64,000 bases of DNA from Phallusia mammillata. Its lineage: Eukaryota > Chordata > Ascidiacea > Phlebobranchia > Ascidiidae. Each line of letters begins with the position of its first letter. Within the stretch, counting starts at the first letter, position 1. The DNA lies in the NCBI GenBank assembly GCA_003260075.1, contig QLIY01000451.1:7481-71480 (forward strand), in the 5' to 3' direction. The notes beneath the pieces were generated by a model that ran no database searches, was not told where the DNA came from, and saw nothing but the letters and a program-made list of their open reading frames with translations. The position numbers and the translations under genes were made by a program. This document shows positions 21,135 to 35,400 of this stretch, in pieces.

Positions 21135-21719
21135 ATCTAATGCTTTGTGTGACGTGACAACTAAATGTCAGTTTTGTCTGAAAACGTAACATGGTTTACT
21201 TATTTTCGTTCCTGATTTATGCGAATTTTAACAATTAACACTAGCTATTTGGTCCCAGTAAGAAATTCGAGTTTTAAAAAAAACATTGCGCCAGTATTTG
21301 TGAAAATTGTTCGTGAGCCCTATGAAAGGCAACAAAGGTAAAATAAACGTTTTCTTCTCTTTTAAATCACTTTTACATGTGGACCATTACGCTTTATTTT
21401 CGTTTGCTGAGTGACGTGTTTTGTTTAATTGTGTGATTTTTAACCAAACTTTGCGCAAACGTAAGTTTTTGATTATATCCTATCGTCAAAGCCTATATCG
21501 TCGAATAAGGACTTGATTAAAATTTTGATACTATAGGCGTTGAATAGTTTTACAACAATGTCGCAAATCATTTATTTATACCATCCCGGGTTGATTGTCA
21601 GCACGAACGCAAAAGAAGTAAAGCAGTGAATTACACATTTGCTTAAATACACAATTACCTACATCACTTTGCGACTTGTAAGTAATTACTGTCTACGCAA
21701 TTCACAATTCTATTAACAA
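21135..21719. other. intergenic between Rec-E and the pentraxin gene
   Basis: AT-rich DNA between two convergent genes, presumably containing both 3' untranslated ends. No exon or repeat is recognised. Confidence 0.45.
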
Positions 21720-23871
21720 CTAAAATGTCTGGGGGCACACGTCTGGTATTGTATAAGTAGTTTCTCCAGAAAACTCAACCCGATCCAAAGTCATCGAAAC
21801 CACGTGATCGACCGGGCATTGACATAGAAATCTCATTCGCTCTATTTCATTTCTAGAGAGAACTCGTGGGTACACAATGACATTGTCCACTTTACCCCTG
21901 TAGAGCAAAATATCATATCGTTTACTTTGTAGGTCAAAGTAATGTGAATAATACGTGTTGTATAGGCCAGGGGTCGGCAACCTTTTTTGCACTTCAAAAA
22001 AATGTTTCAAAGCACCTGACCTTAAAACGTTACGGCGGTAACAAACTCCTCGCGGACCGGCGGTATGACGACCAACACTTTGTAGGCAACACATTTCGCT
22101 TCTCGAAAGACCAATTTGGTTAAATCATAAACAATATATAGACAAGCGTTACCCTCACTTTCCACAATGTGTTGAACAACATTATGACATAAATAAACTG
22201 ATTTCAGTAGCACACAGGCTAGTTCTAGGAAAACGGAAGAAAGTTGGTGCTCCTTAAACACCTACAATCTTTTTGCCAACCAAGCTTTTGTTATAATAAG
22301 ACGTAACGTAAATTTACCATTTTTAATTTCATTGCGTAATTCTTGCTTTTTCCTTCTTTGCAAAATAATGTAAAACCTGCTCTTGCTCGTTTGTGCTAAA
22401 AACGAACCTGAGTGAACGATTAGTGTAGAAGCCTCCTTGTACGTTTCGATTCTCGTCTTGCCCAATAACAAGATTCCCGCCACCGTGAACTATATCACCA
22501 GTGTATCCCTTGGGTCCAAACTGCTCCCCATTGATATAGAACCCCATGATCTTGTTCTCCGAATCAAACCATCCACAAATATGATACTATCAGGTAAAAT
22601 AAAAATAAATGCAACAGCAAGCACGCACTAAACATAAACAAGAGATTTATGTAATTTGCGTTTAAAAAACTGTTGTTGTTTTACCGCCAAAAATGGTACT
22701 TTTTTCGAAAGAGCGGGTCAACTATACTAAACGATGGAAAAAATGCGGTAACATACGGGCTACTCTAAAATACGCAATCTACACAATCTATGCAATCTAT
22801 ACGCAATCTACTAACAAAAACTAACTGAGATGTTGACGGTTAGGGCTAATAGGGTCAGGGTGAGGGTTTGTAACGCAAATAACTTTATAATTCAATCTCA
22901 GATAATCTTTTGGACCTAATTTTCGTAAATGTGTGAACATGCGGTTCCATATGGTGTTTAGTGCCATCCTCAACAAATGTGAGATTATTAAGCCCAAAAT
23001 GGGCATTTAAAATTAAATTATAGTGTCATTTTTATTATAAACTCTCACCCAGGCCCTAAAAGCCCTACCCGTCAATATTTTTAAAAGTTGCATACGTTTT
23101 ATAAGTAGATTGCGTAGTTTGCGTAGATTGCGTAGATTGCGTAGATTGCGTAGATTGCGTCTTTTAGAAGAGTCCGTAACATACCATGCAACAAAACGAC
23201 ATCGTTCTTCGCTAAAGTTTTAATGTACCAAGTTAAATACTCACATTGACAGACGTTTTCATGTTGAATGAAAAATCATTCTGCGATCCGTAGATGATTA
23301 GTCTGATCACAGACGGTGGACGCAGTTCTATCAAAATATGATTACCACTGGCTGATGTTTCGTAGCTCACCAGTGGAACCAAGTACGACAAATCTTCCAC
23401 TTTGTACCAGAAGCATACCGTGCCGAATTTAAGTTTGGGAAAGTACCTTTTATACCTGATGTAATCCGCCTGTTGGTTATCCCTCAGAAAAACAAATTGG
23501 GTCAAGGTACATTCTGAAACAAGTTGCATACATTTAAGTAGTTATCTTGATCATAAAAATATATTTTATGTAGTTTAGGGATAAAAAGTGACAAACCTTT
23601 AACAGGGGTGGACGGTTGGGAATAGGTCAAAGCTAGTTCGTTGGTTAGATGATCGACGTTCTGTCGCAATGCAACGATTTCTTCTGCAAAAATTGATCAA
23701 AAGGTTCAACATTCATAAAAATGGAACTTTGTAAATACCTGTGCATAAAGTTCTATTTTCACATGTCTCCAGAGAGATGTCTGACGAAGGTTTGTCATCA
23801 GTCTTGTTTGATGGTGCTGTCAAAGCTAACTCTGCTACAAAAAGCACTATGGCAAAAATCTTCAAATTCAT
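21720..23871 (-). CDS. secreted pentraxin-domain protein
   Basis: Five exons: 23739-23871 (ATG), 23597-23683, 23245-23513, 22408-22586 and 21720-21897 (stop), 846 bases in frame (281 residues). A signal peptide (MNLKIFAIVLFVAELALTA) is followed by a short acidic region with two cysteines, a short possible coiled coil (EEIVALRQNVDHLTNELAL) and a pentraxin domain of about 200 residues. Domain hallmarks are FGTVCFWYKVEDLSYLVPLV, YHICGWFDSENK at the pentraxin signature, INGEQFGPKGYTGD, the calcium-site loop LVIGQDENRNVQGGF, and SLRGKVDNVIVYPRVLSRNE. Pentraxins are secreted, often oligomeric, calcium-dependent binders of microbial or cell-surface ligands. The usual HxCxSW signature reads HICGW here, one residue shorter. 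Closest to CRP/SAP and neuronal pentraxins; which subgroup is not resolved. Two transposon remnants lie in its introns. Confidence 0.85.
21968..22075. mobile_element. hAT-type remnant in pentraxin last intron
   Basis: Begins CAGGGGTCGGCAACCTTTTT and ends near GCGGACCGGCGGTATGACGA, matching both ends of the copy at 57717-57969 but with the middle deleted. No duplication is preserved. Confidence 0.65.
22756..23176. mobile_element. fold-back element with iterated GTAGATTGC ends, in pentraxin intron 3
   Basis: Ends CGGGCTACTCTAAAATACGC and GCGTCTTTTAGAAGAGTCCG are imperfect inverted repeats flanked by TAACATA (22749-22755 and 23177-23183). Just inside each end, a ~10-base unit, GTAGATTGCG or its complement, is repeated three to six times. 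The interior holds ordinary AT-rich DNA. No transposase is present. Confidence 0.75.
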
Positions 23872-26835
23872 GTTTCCCGTCAGTGTTTCCGTACCCGCTT
23901 CAAAAGTTTGTTTCGAGCTTGCAAAACATTGCTTTTATAAGCTGTTCTTTAAACAAGTGTGGGTTTTATACACACAGTACTAAGAATTGCTATCGTGGGC
24001 GGAAGAAATGTTTTTGCGCGTTTTTTTTTGATGTGTTTGTCAAGAACAAATAGGCTTATGTGTTCTGAACTTCAACTTGCGTAGCATTACAGGGTGCTGC
24101 TTGTTAAGGGGGACGTGTTTCGTTTGGGCCGAAACCTATTCTAAATAAGAGTTGTTGTGCAAAATTATATTTCCCAAGTAATTTAAGTGGGACAGCCAAG
24201 AGCTTCAAAAGGTTTCTTTTATGTTACTTTGTGTAACTGTGTATAGTCTTTATAACTGCGTATAAATGTATGTCACGTTAATAGGCCTCATGTGCCTTGC
24301 TATAAAGCTTCTTTTGTTCATTACACGTAAAAATGTAGTTTTTTGTACTTAAGATACATAATTTGCTATGTGGGCACTGTTGTTGAAAGCAACCTGTTAA
24401 AATAGTACAACAAAGAATGTGCACGGTTTAGACAGCACAACAAAGTTAAATACCCTTCTTTGTTTACTGTTACTTCGTATCGCTGAAAATTTGATGATTC
24501 CGGCTCCCTATTCACCTTAATCTGAAAACACGCCAATCAGCAAACATTTGATAGCGTATCGGCGCCGTTGATAGCCTCTCCGTGGGGATTTCGTTTGTGG
24601 TGAACAAAAACAACTTACGTTATACGTAGGCTGAAAATAAGGATGAGAGGGGTATTAACTTTCATCACTACTAGGTAGAAGCACCAAATACTGCGGCAAA
24701 CCAATCAATACCATGCAGCGCCATGTAAGCTGTGTAATACATTTGGATGCACATATTGATCTAAAGCTTGAAAGCTGCACTTCGGTGTGTATATTATCCG
24801 CAACTGGAATCGTCTGTAACTTGCGCGCGTTGATTCAGGACGATTTCTGCATATGTATACGGTTTTTACATGTGGATCAATTAATGATTTGTTATATTTA
24901 TGTCAAATTTGTCCCGGCTTAAATGGAATTTAATTCTTTTCGTTTTGTTTCTATATTTTTTTTGTTGAATTATAGTTCAGTTAATCTAAATTTTATTTGT
25001 AAAATTGGTACAATTTTTGTTTTATGATTTATGAGAACACTTAATTAAGTATTATTTTTCTATATAGCCTAGGCCCAAATGATTGTCATTGTTTTATTTG
25101 AGGCAAAAGATGTAACAACCTACCTCATGAGCATTATATGCAACATCTAGCAATTTGGACTTAAAATAAGTCTAAATTCACAAAGTTGTTTCATTACAAT
25201 CTCCGAACAGGTCACGTTTGATCACTTGAAAATTTCCTAGGGCTACTTGGTAAAATTTAATTAAATTGTAGGCGATGCTTCAGAACTGTCGATTTGGCTT
25301 ATTCAAAAAATCCTCAAATACACTGAACTAAATAATTTTGCCACTTTGTATACGTTCCAAATGTACCAACCAACGTCCGCAAATCCAGCAGTTTTACACA
25401 AGTCGAGGTGATTCGTCTTAATCAATACGCCCCGCACAAGTAACCCCACCCTACTACCAACAATAGCAATGCATTCGTCGCCAATACTGTGGAGTGCTCA
25501 GCAGCGCACATGAAATGTGGGCCTTTATTTCTATTGGCTCCTTGTGTTTCTTAGAGCAGAAAACAACCTGATTGGTTAAACTAAGTTAAATTTACCAACT
25601 CGCTGGGTGGCTTGGTGGAGAGCGAAGTGGCCATGAAAACCAAAACTTAAAAAATGTTGTAGGCCTAAAGTTGCGACATTTGAATCAGTATCAAATGTAT
25701 GTCGTTGTCGTCGTATGTAGGCTATGCTGTATCGTCTGCAGAACTTAATAAATTTGGTTTATTCTGCATTCCGGTGTAAATATTCTAGGCCTACCACATT
25801 TCCATCCCCTAAATAGAGGATACACATTGTTGAAAAGAACTTAAAAAAACACTTCAAGGGCCCCCAAAATAAAAGCCTCAGAAATTAGACGGTATAAAAT
25901 AGTTTGGATATAGTTTAACATTTAACACATAAAATAAGACTGTATTTAAAACAATGCAAAATCCACCTGTATTCTTTTAAAAATAAGCTGACGATGCATA
26001 TGTGGCTGTTTTTAAAGGCATAATTGTCACATATGAATTTGGTAAAACAAAAGTTTTTTTAAAAGGAGGACATTTGGGGTATTTTTCCTGTCCTTGGGGA
26101 ACAACTTGTTTTTTGTTAAAAAGGAGGTCCTCCAAAAAGAGGACGTATGGTAGGCCTAAAATATTAGACTTTGAGAATACGTAGGCTAACAACATTTGAT
26201 TTCAAACGTAAATGCGCCATCTAGTGGAATGGAAAAAAATCTTCAGACCTGCTGATTATCAGAAGAAAAAAATATTTTTTTCTTGAACACGTTATTCATC
26301 AATTCAAGCAAACTAATGCTAAAAGCGGATATAAAGACATTCCTCATTCGCTATTTATATAAAAAAACGACAGTTATTTTTATTTCCGGAACCTGAAAAC
26401 ACCCGCGATTTTGCTTTTTTTCCCGGGAAATAGAACCCGTCAATCAGTTCAGGAACCAGCCTGAATGAAATCTGATTCTAAACTGAACAGCCTGTTGTAG
26501 TTGTTTTATTCTTTGTTAGCTTGCTACGGCTTGGGAAAAGCTCAGGTAACAGGTGCCAAGGCAGGGTTTGTGTTATTATCCTGGCACTTTACTTTTTACA
26601 AATTTAAACATCAAGACCAAGTCAAAAACCTTTTAGGATTTATTAAAAGATAGAAAAAAAGCGATTGTTTGCTTTAAACAGTTTACTGCCTGTTGTTTTA
26701 CGGATTCATACTAACATTATATTCGATTGTATGTTATTTTTAAGAATGTTGCTCAACTTTCCTAACTATTCCTAATCATCTGCTGAAAATTTGGATTCAA
26801 CATCGATGGTTTAATTTACTGATTATTGGGCAAAA
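23872..26835. other. intergenic upstream of pentraxin and GIT genes
   Basis: About 3 kb between two divergent genes, so both promoters should lie here. I see no conserved promoter motif I can defend. Short open frames are present but lack splice context. The only repeat recognised is the GTCCTCC-type fragment at 26055-26157. Confidence 0.5.
26055..26157. repeat. fragment of the 'GGACATATGGTAGGCC' element family
   Basis: Contains AAAAGGAGGACATTTGGGGT, GGAGGTCCTCC and ends AGGACGTATGGTAGGCCTA, which correspond to the termini of the longer copies at 47067-47418 and 48285-48650. Confidence 0.6.
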
Positions 26836-29415
26836 ATGTCTAAGCCCAAATTCCGACCTCATACCGAAGTATGTGCAGACTGTGGTGCACCAGGTACAAG
26901 TTTTTGAAAGATATCTGCTGTATTTTGATTTACTTGTTCTACACTGTTTTTTGCAGTAATGTTTTATTAATTTGTATATGGTTAGATAAGGATTGTTAAT
27001 TTTGGTTTAGAGCCAGGCTGGTCATCTGTGAATCGTGGAGTATATATGTGTAGCGATTGTGCTGGTATACACAGGAACCTTGGTCGTCATGTCTCTCAGG
27101 TCAAGATCATGTTTGTAGATTGTGTTTTGTTCATAGTTAACAGCTAAACAAAATCACAACACCTATATGCTACCAAAACCATTTCTATTGTCTTTGTTAT
27201 AGCTGTCAATCCCTGTCATCAACCAATTTTTGTCAGACATATAGGATCTTTTGTTTAGCATTCAAACCACTTTTTTGTTCATTTACAAATCTTTAATTTA
27301 CAAACCCAGGGGTCACTAAGCTTTTTCTGTGCAGTCTTTCCAAACTTAACCTGCGAGGCAATTTTCATAGGGGCGCCAAGATATACTCTTTCTACAGTCC
27401 CATTTCAAATCTGGTGATGCGACCATTAAATCATATAGTTAGTCTCACATTATGAGCAAAGCTATATGTTTGCCAGTTAACACTTGTAGCCTTGTCTGTG
27501 TCATAACAAACTGACTTTGGTTCAATCCTGGGCGTTGTAATCCTATGAAACTAGGCAATGTTGATTGTACATATTGTGTCAGGGAAACTTTTTTAAGGAG
27601 TAGATAAACTTTTAAATGTTACAAAGTTATCAATAGGAAAAAATGGGGTGACGAGCTGGATAAAATAACCTTAAGGTCCGTAGTTTGGTGACCCCTACTT
27701 TAACTGATTAAAAATAAGTCCCTTGGAAATTGGAAAATTGGAAATACATTACATATAGTTCTTTTTACAGTTGCCTGACTTAGCTGTATTCTCCTTTGCT
27801 AAATTTTGTAATTACAACTTGTTGTGTTTTATATGTTTGTTTTTGTATTCTGTACAAAAAATGTAACAACACTTTATACACCTCATACAGGTGAAACATG
27901 TCCAGAAAAGTTCATGGCACCAAAACCAACTAAACATGGTTCATCAACTGGCTTCAGTTGGGGCCAACTCAATATGGGAACACTCTCTTCTTGATCCTGC
28001 TCAAGTAAGAAGTGGAAAACGCAAACCAAACCCAACTGATCCTGCACAGTATGTACCTTATTTATGTTTCAATAAAGCATTCGGTTCACTTTTATGTGGA
28101 TCACTATGTAAAAAATGTGTGCCATATATTGTGTGGTTGTTTTTGACTTGGTACAAGTGATGGAGGCAACAGTCTCGCAAAATAACAGACAGTAAAATTT
28201 TAAGTTTGAACCCATCCACTATTTATTTAGAACATGTATACATCATATATATATATATAGGTAAAAGTATTAGGCACTTTCAGTACCTTATTTAAATAAT
28301 ATATTGTGGTACCAAAACGTTTTGCTCCATGTTTTATTACTGCATGTTTACACACATGTATATCTTACAATGTTCATGTGTACTACCAAATTCTCTTTCA
28401 GCACAACAAAATCAGAATTTATCAAGGCGAAATATGAGCAACTTGCTTATGTGCATCGACCTCCAAGGAGGGATGATGATGATTTAGGAAAACAACTTCA
28501 TTCAAGTGTAAGAACTGCGAACTTGGATACAAGTCTACGACTACTGTCACTTGGTGCTCAAGCAAACTTTTTTCACACAGTAAGTTGTAACATGAAAATA
28601 CATCGAGAGCTTACTGTTAAGTTTTTAGCATGTTCCCTAAACAAGTTTACACATGGTCGCCGCTGCATATATTTAACCTTTTTGGTTTAACTAATGGCAA
28701 CATATGTGTAAAAACCTGGATAGTTTGGATTTTAATATGCGCTAATACAGAATGAATTAAGCAATCTGTATTAAGAAGAAATTGGTTTAACCCTTTAACT
28801 GCGGCGGGCGCATAAATGCGCCCTGACACATGCCTGGTTCTAAACAGCGATAAAAATCGTATTAGTGTGGATATTTTTTACAACTGGGGTGCGTTTGAAA
28901 GCTTATGCATATTAGCTTCAATTTATTTAAAAAAAATGATATGTTAGTATTTGAAAAAAATTAATTACACTAAGGAGAAAGTCAAAATTCAGAAAAAAAC
29001 GTGTTTTTTTCTAATTTATGTTTTGCAGCCATTTTTTGTTATTTTACGCTTGGTTGATTAACACAGAGCTGTTTGGAGTTTGTTTCAGGGCTCTGTAAGG
29101 GCGTTGTGGCGATCTTTATTTACAATTTGATGTGTGTTCAGCTGAATTGGGCTTGAAAGTGGGTAGTTTTGGGCAGTAAATTTGCCTTGAACTTCTGTGA
29201 ACTGTGTTTCAAACTTGCACATGTTGTGGTGTAATGATACATAATAAACGTCCCATGTACAAACACTTGTAAATTAATTATGTGTGTACAGGTATTTAGT
29301 AAACGTTTGAATAAGTCTGTAAATTGTCAAGATTGCGAAAAATTATTATTGAAAACAAGTTTCATATGCTCAAAAACATTAATTTTATCCTTTACTACAG
29401 AAAAATAAGAAACTA

Positions 29416-29476
<61 letters not shown>

Positions 29477-32400
29477 CTGTAACGAAAAACACCGATAAAC
29501 TGCAATTTTATGGAAAAATAAAATTGAAATGACGTCATTTCGTAAGTGATGACGTCATCGAAAATTTTTTTATTTTTAAATTGTAGAAAATTTTAAACCC
29601 AACAACTTTCCCCAGAGAAAGTTTTTGCCTATCTTCTATCGATTTTGCATAAAACCCTAAAAAGCAAGAGCATGTCTAAACATTAATTTTTGTCAAAAAG
29701 AATTCAGCAGTTAAAGGGTTAAATGATTTTTTTTAAATCGCGTTTGAACAAATGTCATTTTCTTCTTGAGTTGGTACGTGTGTGAAAAATAAACATCTTA
29801 ATTTGGAAATACTATGTTAACAAACCCATGTTTGCAAACATCCAACATGTGACGTTAGTGCGGTACTGCTCGGAAACATTATAATGTTGTCCCCTTCTTG
29901 GTCCTAGATACCACTAATGCCATTCATTCCTGATTATTTTAGGAACGGGGAAACACACCTCTTCATGTTGCTGCAAAGGCTGGCCAGGCCCTCCAAGTTG
30001 AATTACTTGTAACCTATGGGGCTGACCCAGCTGGTTTAGATACAAACAGGCAAACTCCCGAGGATCTAGCTCGTGCTGAAGGTCATACTGACCTTGCTGA
30101 TCGTTTAGTCGAATTGCAATATGAACTCTCAGACCGATTGTCTAATTTTGTGTGGAACCTGAAACCTGGTAAACAATTTTGCTGTCTCTTTTTATGACAC
30201 AAAACATGATAACGAATGCCCCACTCACATTTTCAATCAGGTGGTGACATATCAAATCATAAATGTTCATATGTTTTTTAAATGTTTGTTTAATGTACAA
30301 CTTTAGAACTTCACAACATTTTTTTTTGTTTTTGACAAAGTTTAACAGACTATAAGTTTTAGGCTACAAACTTTAACTGTTGTTTGATAAAAAGGTGAAA
30401 TGATTATTGACCATCATAAAATGATAGAGAAAGTTTTTACCTCTATACGTATATATTTAAAAAAAAACAATTATGTAATTTATATTTCTTAAATTTGCCC
30501 AATCTGTAAAAAGTGTAAATGATTAACTAAAGGGCAAATAACATACTGGTGTATATTTGCATGTTGTGGAAGTTGAAAGTTATCAGAACAATATGTTGAC
30601 AAACCAATTGCATGACTTTATTTGGTATAAAGTCTAAGCTGACTATAATTGTCTAAAAGTGTTTTTATGTTGCCCAGACCACAAAACAGCAATACACTAT
30701 GCAATACCAAAGTCAAGAGATAATGGGGTGGGATTAGATGGAAGAAAGAGACTTCAAGCTGTAAGTTGATCGATTTGATATATTTTGACGATCTTTATTG
30801 ACTGGTTTAGTTGCTTGTATCATGTCTGTTTACAGAGATTAGTGCATTTCACTTCAAAAGGTAATGAACCAAAATGTTTTTTCAAGCGTTTGGTGACAAA
30901 CACCCAGATACAATTCTAAAAAATGTAGTTGTAGCACTAACTGTATTACATACGTATAGACTAGTATAAACCTAGATGACCAGTTACATGCCCAGCAATT
31001 CATTCGATTTGATATTGTAATTTAAAGTCCATGGCATTTAATGGATCAGTCAACTGTTTTTTTTTTTAATATAGCTTAGCAACCAAATCTTTGAAGAACT
31101 TGCAATGGATGTATATGATGAGGTGGACAGACGTGAAACAGAGCAAATTTGGCAGGAAACAAAACAAGCATCGGCAGGAAAAATTCCACCAACTGCTGAC
31201 CATGTTGCCGTTCCATTTCTGCCTGTGAATCCAGAATACTCAACAACAAGGTTGACTTACTGTAGTTTGCTGGCAGAAACTGATAACTTACTTAGTCCCT
31301 ATGCAATTGGCAGAATCAATGGAAACTGTTGTTGTAACATTTTGCGACCCTAAAAACTCAATTTAATGTTAAACTTAAGGCAAATGCCTTTACCATTCTG
31401 GCAGCTTACAGTTTTTCAACAATCTAGCCTATCTACATACATAAACATAACTGTTTTTTTATGATCAGGTTTTATGTAGGAGTCGTAAATTAACTACCAT
31501 ATAATCAATAATGATGCACATGCATGACATCTGGTAATGCCTTATATTGGACTCAATAACCTTTGGTTAAATGCTTATGCTTCTTAAGGATTGTTGCAAA
31601 ACACTTCATGAAAAGTGGTAGACATATGCAAATAAAACTTGGTACACTGTTTGTTTTAGTGGATGTAGAAACTTAACTGTTATAAATAGTAAGTATAACA
31701 TTTTCTAAGTTCTGGTAACATTTATTGCAAATTACAATAAAGCTTTTCTACAATGTGTAAATGAAAATACATAATTTACTATCTATTTTTTATTTTTTTT
31801 ACAGAAACCAAGGCCGTCAAAAGTTGGCTCGATTTAGCAGTTCTGAATTCAATGTACTAGTTACAGATATACTTCATGATATTATCAGGCGCCAAGCGAT
31901 GTCAGGTAAAGCAGACACTAAATTAGTTGCTAACTTGTCATCGTCTTCGCAGATCATGTGACACTACAGTTTATTTACTGAATAAATGTATAGCTTAGAT
32001 AATTACAATTTTGGTGAAAAATGGCTTTGCATTCAAACTAATTGTCTTTAGTATGTATGTTATAATTAGATGGTGTGAGCCTACGTCAAGCGCCTTTGCA
32101 ATCTCCAACAGTTGAAGATCCAATATATGACTTGCCACCTGATGGAAATCTTGACTACCAGTCGATTGAGGATTCTGCAAGTATGTTAATGTATTGTGTG
32201 CATTTTTAAAGTTAAAACTTACCCTTACTAACCATTACCCCTGGTCAATATTGAAACATATACTTTATTATTAAGACAAGTTTGGGAGCTTTGTATACTG
32301 TTTCTTGTTTGGACAAATTGGAAGTTGGGTTATTTTTAACTTTGCTTTGTGTGTTATGTACGCAGGGCCACCAGTTTCTTTGAATGAGTTTCTTGCCCTA

Positions 32401-35400
32401 AAACAGAAGTTAAAAGAAGCTGAAGAGCAGATTACCAAACTCACAGAGCAGAATAAAAGTCTTACCAACAAGGTTGCTTACATTTCAAAATGATCTTGGA
32501 AATGTACCTTTTTTGCATTTGCAACTTTTTCCTGCCATTACTGTCACAGTTAAAAAATTTACCCTAACCCTAAAACTGCAAAATGTTTTAGGCCACTTAC
32601 CTTGCGAGACAAAACCATGAGCTGACGAAAAAACAACAGTCCTACCCTTCAGCTTTCAAACCACCAGCTGTTCCTGGAAAACCTCCCTCAGCTCCACACA
32701 GTCCCAGAAATGACAGTAGTGGAATTATCCGACCCATTTCTGTGTGCAATCTTAATGAATCAGGTGCATTGCAAAAGCTTTGTTGTTAGATATGGCAAGA
32801 ATAAGTGACAAAGCAATAGTGCTTCTAAATCAGAATCAGTTAACAAACGATCTTCAAATGATATATATTTCACCCATGTGGGCATCATCTGTCACCTTGC
32901 AAACAAGTTTAAGCGACGCAAAGTGAAAAAGACTGTGATGAGCGATAAGGAAAAAGCACACAGAAAAAAAAGAGGACAAGAAATAAATGCTTTGTGTTTT
33001 GCAGAGCAACTGATGATGTTTTACTGATTACTATTTTTTGACTGATCTGATTTAGTTACACTGTTGCATCGACACTTATTCTTACAGAAAAATTATACAT
33101 ACAATCAGTGATTGTTAACATCCTAACTATTTGTGGGAAAGATCTAGTAAAAAACTAAATGTTACTTTTTAAATATGTTTAGTTGTTTGTAACTGCTTTT
33201 ACAGAACTGCTTTGTTCTTGTTTGTTTTCTGTAATTGCTTTTACAGAATATGAATGCAGATAATGGAAACCGCTACACTTTGATTGTTTTGGCTCCTAAT
33301 TAATTCCTCCTACAGTCCTCTTAATACTTTCAGACAGTGTTTGTTCACTGTACCCACCATTGTGTCAGAAAACTCTAATGATTTCCTATTCAGGTGGAAG
33401 TCAGTCTTCTCTTGCGTCAGGTGATCATCAAAGACCTCAGACCATTCATGGAACTCCTCCAGGCTCAGAGCTGGTTGAGGGAGACAAAGAAAATGCCGAG
33501 ACAGGAATTGTAAGTTATCCATTACACAGAACACTGAACAAATATACTACTGCACTCAAGACTTTGGCATTCACATGACTGAAGCGCTATACGACATACC
33601 TAAGTAACATAACTTTTTTTGTGTATTTCTCCCATGCTTTTTAACGCATTTGGCAAAGACAATTTTTTCTTTGCATCAAAAGCTTGTTTATGGTAATGAA
33701 CTAAAAAACCTTTAACAGGGTGGAGCCAAAAGCACCAAAAATGCCCCTCACTTGCGAGATCCCAGCCCTCACAATAGTGTTGGAAGTGACTATGACAACC
33801 ATACGGTGCTGAGCACTGGAGGTGAGCCACCTGGAGCCAGGAAGGGAAGCATCGGTACAACTGACCCTGGTCTGGAAAAAAGGTTTGCCTATCTCTACTG
33901 CTGTACTGGATAACACATAAACATATAGAACAAAGCAAGGGTCAAAAAGGAGCAGTCAATGTTTTGGTGGTTATTGAGGTTATGTACAAACTTTACTGAC
34001 TTCTTCACAATGAAAAGACTATGTAAGAAAACCAAATATTACATCAGCCAAACCTGTAGTTAGAAGTAGGCAGGTTGTTTTTTAAGGTTTGGTTTGGGTG
34101 ACCGCTAAGTAGTTTTAAGAGACCCAAGTGTTTCATTTAAATACCAAAAAATCCAAAGTCCAAATTTTGGGAAACCGCTGGAGAAATTTGGGGGAACGTT
34201 TCGGTCCCCCAAAACACCTTAAAAAACACTGCAAGTAGGTATGGCCCAAAAATGTTCTGTTTGGTCAAACACACAGAATCTCACGCTAATGCTCAGTGCA
34301 ATATGACATCTCAAACATTCCCAATTTTATGCTAGTTTTGTAACTTTCCAGTATCCGTTTCATCACCAAACAGTATTAAGCTGTGCTGACCCCTAAAGAA
34401 TGCATTTTTCCACCATATAATGGAACAGTAATTTTTGTTCTTGGATTCTTGTTTGAACACCGTATGTTAGCAGGGCATGAATATGCAAATTTAATGCTGG
34501 GGTCAGTGTCTGCAACTGCTTGGCCAAGCACCGAGCATCAAAAACAGTGATTCTTGGTGCCGAGTATACTGGTTCTAACTCAGTAAGGCCATCCCTACTT
34601 TAGAAAAAACAAATAGATTTGATTCTCTGTTTCACTTATCATGCAAGGAAAATATGTCATATGTCTGTGCTTAATATGCCATATGTCTTTACAGTGCAAG
34701 CAAGAATGTCAGCCCTAGCGACCCTGCCAACACAAACGAAAATAACAACACTGATGTATCTCCTATATCTGTATCCCCACATCCCTCTACATCTGATGGA
34801 AAGGATTCCTCTTCTGATAGCCAGGAAAAAGCACCACGGCCGAATTCGCTGCCAACGGCTGAGGAAGTGATAAGAAAAACTGAATCGGTAAAAACATTTT
34901 TTTGCTTGCAGGTTTGCTTGGTGTATGGAATGCATTGGGTGTATAATACAAGTCTGGGAACAAAATGGCAGGATCATAATTTAATGACCTCAGCTAACAG
35001 CAAAAGGCATATGGTTGTTAAACTTAGTTGCCAACACCGAGTAAACCAATGGGCACAACTGAAGTACTAAGCAGAGTTTAGCAGACCATTACCAATGCTG
35101 TGCTTTGAAATATTTTGGAGACTCAAAGACAATTGACTCAAATATAAATATACAGTCCTAACCACAATGTACATATTTTACTGCTTTTAGTATTTGAAAA
35201 ACGTTTTTTTTACAATTACATTTTTTATAGGTCACACGAATCATTCAACAACTCCTTCAGGCTGCACAGAAAAGTAAAATTGAAAGTTATGCAAGTTGTG
35301 CAGGAAACATTTTCACTGCTGTTCAAGAAATTATCGCTTTGTTTCCAGAGGTAGACAGTAATGTGAAGTGCAATTTAACAGACTGTTATAGTTTAAAAAA

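Noticed and set aside
22836..22870. Telomere-like TTAGGG/GGGTGAGGG stretch
   Set aside because: Only one or two imperfect units inside a fold-back transposon; not a telomeric array.
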